The notes under the pieces were generated by a model. That model worked only from the letters and a program-made list of their open reading frames with translations. It had not been told where the DNA came from and ran no database searches. Positions 39,901 to 48,775 of a stretch of 64,000 nucleotides of DNA are shown here, in pieces. Source of the DNA: Stomorhina lunata (Eukaryota > Arthropoda > Insecta > Diptera > Rhiniidae). Both the position numbers and the translations under genes were made by a program. Position 1 is the stretch's first letter; each line of letters starts with the position of its first letter. The stretch spans positions 116,049,248 through 116,113,247 of the forward strand of contig OW121741.1 of assembly GCA_933228675.1 (NCBI GenBank), in the 5' to 3' direction.

Positions 39901-42092
39901 AAGTAAAGTTATCGACAACTTTTCTATAGAAAAGTAAAGTTATCGACAACTTTTCTATAGAAAAGTAAAGTTATCGACAACTTTTCTATAGAAAAGTAAA
40001 GTTATCGATAACTTTTCTATAGAAAAGTAAAGTTATCGATAACTTTTCTATATAAAAGTAAAGTTATCGATAACTTTTCTATATAAAAGTAAAGTAATCG
40101 ATAACTTTTCTATAGAAAAGTAAAGTTATCGATAACTTTTCTATAGAAAAGTAAAGTTATCGATAACTTTTCTATAGAAAAGTAAAGTTATCGATAACTT
40201 GTCTATATAAAAATAAAGTTATCGATAACTTTTCTATAGAAAAGTTAAGTTATCGATAATTTTTCGATAAAAAAGTCAAGTTATCGATAATTTTTCGATA
40301 AAAAAGTCAAGTTATCGATAACTTTTCTATAGAAAAATAAAGTTATCAATAACTTCTCTTTAGAAAATTTAAGTTATCTATAATTTTTCTATAGAAAAGT
40401 TAAGCTACCGATAATTTTTGTATAGAAAAGTCAAGTTATCGATAATTTTACTATAGAAAAATTAAGTTATCGATAAGTTTTCAATAGAAAGTTAAGTTAT
40501 CAATAACTTAAGTTAAGTTATCAATAACTTTTCTATAGGAAAGTAATCAACTACTTTTCTATAGAAAAAATAAGTTATCGATAACTTTACAATAGAAAAG
40601 TTAAGTTATTGATAACGTTTCTATAGAAAAGTAAAGTTATCGATGACTTTTCTATAGAAAAGTAAAGTTATCGATAACTTTTTTATAGAAAAGTAAAGCT
40701 ACGATAACTTTTCTATAGAAAAGTAAAGTTATCGATAACTTTTCTATGGAAAAGTAAATTATCGATAACTTTTCTATAGGAAAGTAAAGTTATCGATAAC
40801 TTTTCTAAAGAAAAGTAAAGTTATCGATAACCTTTCTATACAAAAGTGAAGTTACCGATAACTTTTCTATAGAAAAGTAAAGTTATCGATAACTTTTTTA
40901 TAGAAAAGTAAAGTTATCGATAACTTTTCTATAGAAAAGTAAAGTTATCGATACCTTTTCTATAGAAAAGTAAAGTTATCGATAACTTTTCTATAGAAAA
41001 GTGAAGTTTTCTATAAATTTTCTATAGAAAACTTAAGTTATCGATAATTTTTCTATAGAAAACTTAAGTTATCGATAACTTTTATATAGAAAACTTAAGT
41101 TATCGATAACTTTTCTATAGAAAACTTAAGTTATCGATAACTTTTCTATAGATAAGTCAAGTTATCGATAACTTTTCTTTAGAAGAGATAACTTTTCTTA
41201 GGAGATATTAAGATATCTATAACTTTTGAATAAACAAGTTAAATTATTGAAAACTTTTCTTTAAAAATGTCATGATAAATATATATTACTTTTTTTTGAA
41301 AAGTCATATTCTACCACTTTATATGCTTATAGTTCAATAAAATCTAAACTTGCATCAATCATATGGGACATCTCTGTTAACCAAAAAATTTTAGGTAAAC
41401 ATAGTAAAAATTTGTTTTATTTAACATGAGTGTAGAGTTCCATCAACCCTCCATGCATTCAGAAAATTTAACTAGGACTAACAAGTTTCAAATATTTCCG
41501 CATGGTTGAAGAGCATGTAGAAGTATTTGAATTTTCATCTTATATGTGTATGGTGGTATGCTCTTTTTAGTAGGTTAACATATGGAAATTTGTTAGAACA
41601 GATTGACATTTTGTTGAAAATTTATAGCATGTTTTTATAGTAAAAACAAATGTCAAAAAGGTCTTTCGTTAAGCAAGGAGCAGTTGGCATCATTTAAGTG
41701 TTTAATAAATTACATAAAAATCTGAATAAAGAAATATGTAATAAATTATTTAACTAAAAGCTATTATTTCCTAATAAATATTTATTTATTACCAGATTTA
41801 AGTTTTTCTTTCTTGTCCAGAAAAAATTTATAAAAGCATGTTTTTCTTCCTGACTACTTTTAGCACCCCCAAAGGTCTCGAAGATGTTAGCTCCTATCCC
41901 ACCCTCTTCGCTGAACTGTTAGGTGTTGGCTGGTCGATTGAAGACTTAACCAAATTGGCTGGTGGCAATTTTTTGCGTGTCATGCAGCAGGTGGAAAAAT
42001 TACGTGATGATAAGAAAACTGCCGGCGTCAAACCCTATGAAGATCATCCAAATTTTCGTGCCGAAGATCCTTACAATTGTACTTCCAGTTAA
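6719..42092 (+). CDS. Membrane dipeptidase (renal-type, peptidase M19), 3' part of gene, three exons
   Basis: Joined exons 6719-6980, 10368-10443 and 41864-42092 (567 bases, 188 codons plus stop). M19 dipeptidases are zinc enzymes, usually at the cell surface, that cleave dipeptides and leukotriene D4-like substrates. The translation follows vertebrate DPEP proteins end to end: [13 protein letters not shown] and VIFSHSSAY carry the two zinc-ligand histidines, SSRNV keeps the arginine that binds the substrate carboxylate, VNFY...SC keeps a disulfide cysteine, then GLEDVSSYP and NFLRV follow. The first exon starts in phase 0 where the family has its S-P-F-G-x segment, so the N-terminal half, with the other zinc ligands, lies left of the window. 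The Asp of the family motif GGDFDG is Gly here (GAGYDG). The protein ends at EDPYNCTSS with no hydrophobic GPI-signal tail, unlike vertebrate DPEPs. Family assignment is secure; substrate is not known. Confidence 0.93.
6981..10367 (+). other. Dipeptidase intron, 3.4 kb
   Basis: Bounded by GTAAGT and GCAG. Most of it (about 7240-9690) is the degenerate tandem array described separately. The pieces 6981-7240 and 9690-10367 are AT-rich with T runs and show no gene. Confidence 0.85.
7240..9690. repeat. Tandem array, unit ~28 bp (TTTTCTATATAAAATTTTAATATCGAAAA type)
   Basis: A run of degenerate units alternating TTTTCTATATAAAATTTT and AATATCGAAAA, with local shifts in length. Homology between units is seen throughout, but the ends fade gradually. 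Entirely within the first visible intron. Confidence 0.9.
10368..10443 (+). CDS. Dipeptidase internal exon ([14 protein letters not shown] segment)
   Basis: A short 76-base exon between acceptor GCTGCAG (ending 10367) and donor GTAAGT (from 10444). The G from the previous exon plus CT gives Ala, then [17 protein letters not shown] follows, matching the HLDHIKEVAGARAVGFG stretch of human DPEP1. It leaves two bases (TT). A longer open frame beginning at 10168 covers this region but is not the gene's reading. Confidence 0.92.
10575..10790. repeat. Dispersed-repeat remnant with (CAGA)-like run
   Basis: Contains GATAGGCAGACAGATAAACA near 10625 and TATACCCTACACTATTATATATAC near 10706, resembling the right ends of the dispersed repeats elsewhere in the window. 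Confidence 0.35.
10795..13235. repeat. Tandem array, unit ~28 bp (TTTTCTATAGAAAATTCTTATATCGAAAA type)
   Basis: Same core as the other arrays, TTTTCTATAGAAAA, with spacer TTCTTATATCG typical of this block. It is more uniform around 12230-12530. Confidence 0.92.
13236..14344. other. Intron, nothing recognised
   Basis: Unique-looking AT-rich DNA between two arrays. A 95-codon open frame at 13435-13722 shows no family resemblance and no splice or start context of note. Confidence 0.5.
14345..17195. repeat. Tandem array, unit ~29 bp (TTTTCTATAGAAAAATCTTATATCGAAAA type)
   Basis: Block-specific spacer AATCTTATATCG. Contains a locally repeated GTATTGAAAATTGTCTATAG variant near 16600-16665. It decays after 16950; a last scrap lies at 17340-17405. 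Confidence 0.92.
17196..18715. other. Intron with a small array remnant
   Basis: Mostly unique AT-rich DNA with (CAA)n near 18070. At 17725-17850 is a short array scrap in between ACAGTGG (17674) and CCCACT (17859). Nothing coding recognised. Confidence 0.5.
18720..19450. repeat. Tandem array, reversed orientation (TTTTCGATATAAAAATTTTCTATAGAAAA)
   Basis: Unit of about 28 bp in the opposite orientation to the preceding arrays (CGATATAAAAA rather than TATATCG). AAACAGTGGGAA at 18673 precedes it. Confidence 0.9.
19485..20256. mobile_element. Imperfect foldback element, about 770 bp
   Basis: TTTCTGTAACTC appears at about 19491 and 19579, and its inverse GAGTTACAGAAA near 20234, with a similar TTACAGAAAC at 20053. 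Inner segments are also inverted: GTGAGAACTAG...ATTACG...TTATTGGAAAT (19596-19628) against ATTTCCAATAAA...GACGTAAG...AGTTCTCAC (20079-20126). No transposase; a foldback-type element lying between two arrays. Confidence 0.5.
20300..20665. repeat. Short tandem array (TTTTCTATAAAAAATTTTATATCGAAAA type)
   Basis: About a dozen units of 28-29 bp in forward orientation, next to the foldback element. Confidence 0.88.
20666..21779. other. Intron, nothing recognised
   Basis: AT-rich unique DNA with short (CA)n and (TG)n runs near 21230 and 21380. The open frames seen here have no family features. Confidence 0.5.
21780..25345. repeat. Long tandem array (TTTTCTATATAAAATTTTTATATCGAAAA), bounded by ACAGTGGGG / CCCACTGT
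   Basis: 3.5 kb of 28-29 bp units. ACAGTGGGGTAAAC at 21778-21791 opens it and AACCCACTGTT (about 25333-25343) closes it in inverse. A 421-bp internal duplication joins about 23815-24090 and 24236-24520; both copies share the odd TTTAACTTTTATRTATTTTAA insert. Confidence 0.9.
25346..27480. other. Intron with dispersed-repeat fragment
   Basis: The piece 25850-26130 matches the dispersed repeat at about 33450-33580 (CTTCCATACATT...CGTATGGTCGTTTTGAAAA...ATAATTCGAAAAC...TAATGGAGA). The hairpin-like TATGGTACC...GGTACCATA lies at 26710-26757. The rest is AT-rich with no gene. Confidence 0.5.
30009..30452. mobile_element. Nested perfect inverted-repeat element, 444 bp
   Basis: The outer arms 30009-30079 and 30382-30452 (71 bases, beginning GAAAAATTAGGATTTATCAG) are exact inverse copies. 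After one base, inner arms 30081-30151 and 30174-30244 (71 bases, beginning TTTAACTCATTGAGTTTGAT) are again exact, around a 22-base loop. A 137-base more GC-rich segment (30245-30381) separates inner and outer right arms. It sits in, and contrasts with, a decayed repeat array, so it is a recent insertion. No transposase; no certain target duplication. Confidence 0.85.
30271..30362 (+). ncRNA. Possible tRNA-like / Pol III segment inside the nested element
   Basis: TGGTCGAGGGC (30280-30290) resembles a tRNA A box of the Leu/Ser type (TGGCCGAGNGG), CGTTCAAAAA near 30344 weakly resembles a B box, and T6 follows at 30357-30362. Small hairpins CTCGAC-TGTG-GTCGAG and GTCC...GGAC lie within an outer TGCAATTT/AAATTGCA stem. 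The B box is poor, so this is only a candidate. Confidence 0.2.
31654..33187. other. Intron, nothing recognised
   Basis: AT-rich unique DNA with a GGGGGGGAGGG run near 32126. No coding pattern. Confidence 0.5.
33188..34915 (+). repeat. Dispersed repeat family, copy 1 (ATTCGGTTGTACCGAAT...)
   Basis: Begins AGAGTGTTATATTCGGTTGT then ACCGAATCTTATGTACCCACCAT. It shares many phrases in the same order with copy 2 at 45523: CTCATAACCGGGTA, TGGGAGCTATGGTCAAATG, ACCGATT, TTTCCGTAAGTTTTTTATA. It ends in a short CAGACAGA run and is cut off there by a repeat array. It is probably a non-autonomous element; no coding frame survives. Confidence 0.7.
34916..37105. repeat. Tandem array with two head-to-head inversions and a 744-bp duplication
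   Basis: Forward units (AATATCGAAAATTTTCTATAAAAAATTTT) to 36105, then a GTTTTCAACTACAAAAAATG bridge (from 36111) and reversed units (TTTATAGAAAATTTTCGATATT) to 36435. The whole of 35695-36438 recurs from 36439 at a constant offset of 744 bases, bridge included (36855). Confidence 0.92.
37106..38045. other. Intron with remnant of the dispersed repeat
   Basis: AT-rich. At 37900-37990 a GTCTGTCTGTCTGCCTGCC run and GGGCGAAATCGGTTC / CATATGAAAGC phrases are a minus-strand piece of the family of 33188 and 45523. Confidence 0.45.
38051..38195 (+). repeat. Five-copy 29-bp tandem repeat
   Basis: CAAAATTTCCTATAAAAATA followed by TGAAATTTT repeats five times at exact 29-base spacing with only one or two substitutions. 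It looks like a young relative of the large arrays. Confidence 0.9.
38196..39690. other. Intron, nothing recognised
   Basis: AT-rich unique DNA; overlapping open frames on both strands near 38680-39020 are Phe-rich and chance-like. Confidence 0.5.
39690..41290 (+). repeat. 31-bp array with palindromes AGTTATCGATAACT and CTTTTCTATAGAAAAG
   Basis: About 50 units at 31-base spacing, each made of two palindromes in series. Counted by eye, about 31 exact TATCGATA sites lie between 39740 and 41175. It ends about 570 bases before the last dipeptidase exon. Confidence 0.95.
41291..41863. other. End of the giant intron
   Basis: Unique AT-rich DNA leading to the acceptor TTTTAG. Nothing else recognised. 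Confidence 0.5.
41864..42092 (+). CDS. Dipeptidase last coding exon
   Basis: The acceptor TTTTAG ends at 41863. TT carried from the previous exon plus C makes Phe, followed by [19 protein letters not shown], and the exon ends at TAA (42090-42092). The last cysteine lies in an NCT sequon, at the position of the inter-subunit cysteine of mammalian renal dipeptidase. It lies more than 31 kb from the previous exon, with tandem repeats on both sides. Confidence 0.93.
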
Positions 42093-42293
42093 TCGTATAT
42101 GGGTATTTAGATTCATTAAGAACAAGGTTGTTTTTTGTCTTATTAACAGTCGTCGACTTCTAAATTATTACTTTTTATACTTATTCAACTTTATAAAACG
42201 ACTGATCGATTCGATGATCTCGACAACAAGTCTGGCCGTATAGAGAAGCAGAAAAAAAAATTATATTAATGTACTTTAGGAAACGGAAATAAA
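42093..42293 (+). other. Dipeptidase 3' UTR with possible cryptic coding tail
   Basis: The AATAAA at 42288-42293 is a reasonable polyadenylation signal about 200 bases after the stop. Within it, a cryptic acceptor ACAG at 42146-42149 opens a 39-codon frame (42150-42269) in register with the exon frame, ending DRFDDLDNKSGRIEKQ and a lysine-rich tail. Confidence 0.5.
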
Positions 42294-42559
42294 AGTTAAG
42301 TATTATATACACACTTATACATTCATACAAATTTCGGCTTAAGGTCTAAAGAGTAATATTTAAGAAATGTATATTTAAATGGAAGAATGTATTTAAGCAA
42401 AAACTGAAACGAAATAACTTGATTTAAATTTTTTAAAATATTGCTTTTTTAAACACTTTAAATAATCAAAGTTGGAAAACATTCAAATCATTTCTCGAAA
42501 AATTTTGTATAAATTGAAAATTATTTAAAAATAAAACTATCCTTTTCTTAAATAAAAAT

Positions 42560-44580
42560 CTAAAATCAATAACTTTTCTATAAAAAAAATCAAGTTATCG
42601 ATAAATTTTCTATAGAAAAGTCAAGTTATCGATAACTTTTCCATAGAAAAGTCAAGGTATTGATATCTTTTCTATAAAAAAGTCAAGTGATCGATAGCTT
42701 TTCTATAGAAAAGTCAAGTTTTCAATAACTTTTCTATAGAAAAGTCAAGTTATCGATAACTTTTCTATATAAAAGTAAAGTTATCCATAACTTTTCTATA
42801 GAAAAATCAAGTTATCGATAACTTTTCTATAGAAAAGTCAAGTTATAGATAACTTTTCTTTAGAATAGTCAAATTATCGATAACTTTTCTATAAAAAACT
42901 CATATAATTGATAATATTTCTTTAGAAAAGTCAAGTTTTCAATAACTTTTCTATAGAAAAGTCAAGTTATCGATAACTTTTCTATAGAAAAATCAAGTTA
43001 GTGATAACTTTTCTTTAGAAAAGTCAAGTTATCTTTAACTTTTCTTTAGAATAGTCAAGTTATCGATAACTTTTCTATAGAAAACTCATATAATTGATAA
43101 TATTTCTTTAGAAAAGTCAAGTTATCGATAACTTTTCTTTAGAAAAGTCAAGTTACCGATAACTTTTGTATAGAAAACTTATGCTATCGATAACATTTCT
43201 TTAGAAAAGTTAAGTTATCGATAACTTTTTTTTTAGAAAAGTTAAGTTATCGATAACTTTTTTTAAGAAAAGTCAAGTTAGCTATAACTTTTGTTCAAAA
43301 AAGTCATGTTATTGATAACGATAAATTTTTCTTCAAGAAAAGCCAAGTAATCGATAACTTTTCCTTAGAAAAGTCAAGTTATCAATAACTTTCCTATAGA
43401 AAAGTCGTATTATCGATAACTTTTTTATAGAAAAGTCAAGTTATTGATAACTTATCTTTAGAAAAGTCAAGTTATCGATAACTTTTCTTAAAATAAGTCA
43501 AGTTATCGATAAATTTTCTTTAGATAAGTCAAGTTAACTTTTTTTTAACTTTTCGTTAACTTTTCTTTAGAAATGTCAAGTTATTGTTATTTTTTCTTTA
43601 GAAAAGTTAAGTTATCGATAACTTTTCTTTAGAAAAGTCATGTTAGCTATAACTTTTGTTTAAAAAAGTCATGTTATTCATAACGATAAATTTTTTTCAA
43701 GAAAAGCCAAGTAATCGATAACTTTTCCTTAGAAAAGTCAAGTTATCAATAACTTTCCTATAAAAAGTCGTGTTATCGATAACTTTTCTATAGAAAAGTC
43801 AAGTTATTGATAACTTATCTTTAGAAAAGTCAAGTTATCGATAACTTTTCTTAAATAAGTCAAGTTATCGATAACTTTTCTTTAGATAAGTCAAGTTAAC
43901 TTTTCGTTAACTTTTCTTTAGAAATGTCAAGTTATCGTTATTTTTTCTTTAGAAAAGTTAAGTTATCGATAACTTTTCTTTAGAAAAGTCTAGTTATCGA
44001 TAACTTTTCTTTAGAAAAGTCAAGTTATCGATAACTTTTTTATAGAAAACTCATGTAGTTGATAACTTTTCTTTAGAAAAGTCAAGTTATCGATAACTTT
44101 TCTTTGGAAAAGTCAAGTTATCGATAACTTTTCTTTAGAAAAGTCAAGTTATATATAACTTTTTTTTTAAAAGACATGTTATTGATAACGATAAATATTT
44201 TTTAAGAAAAGCCAAGTAATCGATAACATTTCCTTAGAAAAGTCAAGTTATCTATAACATTTCTTTAGAAAATTCAAGTTATCGTAATTTTACCTTAGAA
44301 AAGTTATTGATAACTTTTCCTTAGAAAAGTCATTGATAACTTTTCCTTAGAAAAGTTATTGATAACTTTTCTTTAGAAAAGTTTTTGATAACTTTTCTTT
44401 AGAAAAGTCAAGTTATCGATAACTATTCTTAAAATAAGTCAAGTTATCGATAACTTTTCTTTAGAAAAGTTAAGTTATCGATATTTTTATTTTATATATT
44501 GATAACTCTTCTTTACAAATATTATGTTATCTTTAAAATTTTTCTAAAAATTTAAGATATCGATGACATTCCTTAAGAAA
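42560..44580 (+). repeat. Second TATCGATA array, with higher-order repeats
   Basis: Same two-palindrome unit with linker AAGTCAAG in place of AAGTAAAG, and often TTTAGAAAAG in place of TATAGAAAAG. About 26 exact TATCGATA by eye. A longer cassette with GATAACGATAAATTTTT then AGCCAAGTAATCGATAAC occurs near 43318, 43682 and 44187. Confidence 0.94.
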
Positions 44581-45522
44581 TCTTAAATTATTTATATATC
44601 TTATAAAAAAATATTTTTCAAATAATTTTAATTTTATATCCAAAAAGTAATTTCCAAATCTTTGAACACCTGGTTTCATAAAATGTACATTTTCTTTTTT
44701 ATAAAACTATACACAGAAATACGCACAATAAATAAATGAACACAATCAGATTTTTTTTTATATATATCTCGAAAACTCTTTTCATCTTTTTTAAATTAAA
44801 ATATAAAAAAAAAACTAAAGACAAAATTTCTAAATGAATTTTTAATTTTTACAATAAAAGTATAAAAGCTTGGACCAAGAGTATTAAAATGAATCAACAA
44901 GAAAATATTTAAACAATAAAACGAAAAATGCTTAAAATTTATTTAAATAATAATTTTGATTATTTTAAAAACACCACCAAAGCAACAACAAGTAAAACCG
45001 AATAATAACAATTAAGAAAGTGTCGGTCACGATCGACTATATGATATCCTTCATTACTTAGTCAAATATGGAAGAACTTTTAACAAACTTACAAGTTTTT
45101 CTTTGTTCAACACTGCAACAATTCCTCATCTATTTAAATCAAGGCTGGCCATTATTGCGTAGCAGGGGAATATCAACAATTTACATTAATCAAGAAAACT
45201 TTTTCTTTAATAGTTCTCAAAAAAACACAAACAAAAATGCATACTAAACTAGCAATAACAAAACATACAGCAAGAACGTTCTCCCTTTGGCCAGTCTTGA
45301 TTTAAACACACTTCATTATGCTATTGTTCCCCCTTGTCATGTAAATGTGTCAGAAATGTAGTTGAGCCAAAGTATCAACTACAAAGTATCTGAGAAGCTT
45401 AAGCTTTTTTGGAAAAACTTGCTTAAACGCCAGTGTCTTCCTTGATTTCTGCAGTAGTTTATAGGGAGCCCTCTAGCGGATAAATAACCCTTCCCTATTT
45501 TGTAGTTTAAATTCAACAAGTA
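44581..45522. other. Intergenic, nothing recognised
   Basis: AT-rich, with a repeat-like phrase GTCGGTCACGATCGACTATA near 45020. No gene seen. Confidence 0.5.
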
Positions 45523-47420
<1,898 letters not shown>

Positions 47421-48775
47421 GTTCGAAATTTAATCAAGTTAATTTCTATGTTGTAAAGTACAATTAATCCTGTTAGAAATGGAACATTATCTCATTCATA
47501 GGGCTGCCCCCTGCTACCCTTACAGTAAGCAATTCGATCGCACCAGATTTCGAGTACTTTTTCGAAGAGTCGTAATCTGGTGAGCGGTAGCGTAGCAAGC
47601 TAGGCAACCTACGGTGATGAAGGGTATACAAATTTTAAATAAAAAATCAACCATCTTTTTTAAAACAATAAATTTTTCAATAAATAACTAAAATTATTAA
47701 ATTTAAAAAAATAATAAAAAAAGACATACATATCAAACTTTAAGTAAAAAAAAACAAAATTTCCAATTTATTTAAAGTTAAGTTGTTTTTTAATAAATTT
47801 AAATAAATTTATAAAAAAAGACTAGTTAAATTAGCAATTTCTTAAGTTGAAGTTATAAAATCTTAAAATTTTATTTAAACAATTCAAAGACGAAATATTT
47901 GTTACAAAAAAAGGGAAATTATTACACTTAAATATTAAAAAAAAAAAGAAAATAAAAATAAAGAAAAATTTCAAGAAAAAAGGGAAATAAATAAATTCTG
48001 TAAATATAAAGAAATTAAATAAATAAATAAATTAGTTTTGTATAAGCTTTAGATCTTAATAAACTTAAATTAGGTCAGAAAAAAAAACACAAATAAAAAA
48101 TCTAATTTAATTTCAATTTAATTCTGGAAAACCTTAGATAAATATTTAAATAAAGTAAAAACAAAATAAAATTAAAATAAACTAGGAAATTAAATTGTAA
48201 AATTCTATTTATAAATTAAACAAGAAAAACTGAAGAAAAAAAAACAAAAATACCCCAAAAAGATTCGTTATAGCGTAAAGTTCTACTAAAATTCGTTTAT
48301 AAGTAAAAAATTTTAATGAAGACACAAATGTTCGAACTTTGTTTTGCATTTCTTGAAAAAAAAACACTCCCTCTAAACAACTAGTGCTACCCTCCACTAC
48401 CCCCACCTCCAACACCTTATCACCCTCTCGAAAAAAGATTTTGTAAAACAAAGTTTTCGGAATAAAATTGTACATTTAAAAAACGTCTTCATTTAGCCTC
48501 TAGTTAGATTTAAGTTAGTTATACTCATACATAAGTAAATGAATATATACAATAGAATATAATAGAATGAATAGATATGTCTGATCTGTAAGTAATTGTA
48601 TCCAAGTTTGTAAGTACATTTTAGTTATAAGTATAAAAAATAGGAACTAAATAAGTTTTCCAGTACTTAGTACTCCCAATAATTTAAGAATGTAAAGGAA
48701 AGTATGAAGAAGTGTGTATAATTTAGGTATAAATAAAGGAATATGTAACGATAAGTAAAAATTAAAATAAAACTT
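47421..48775. other. Intergenic, A-rich, nothing recognised
   Basis: 47500-47640 has a more GC-rich patch (GGTGAGCGGTAGCGTAGCAA) ending GATGAAGGGTATAC, probably another repeat end. The rest is A-rich low-complexity DNA; an 88-codon minus-strand frame (48209-48475) shows no family features. Confidence 0.45.

Larger units (their letters stand above)
10444..41863 (+). other. Dipeptidase giant intron, 31.4 kb
   Basis: Bounded by GTAAGT at 10444 and TTTTAG at 41863, with compatible phase (2). It holds most of the repeat arrays, a nested inverted-repeat element, other inverted-repeat elements and a copy of a dispersed repeat. No other gene was recognised inside it. Confidence 0.85.

Noticed and set aside
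39690..44580. CRISPR-like direct repeats with spacers
   Set aside because: The unit repeats fully with no variable spacers of constant length, and the host is a fly nuclear genome.
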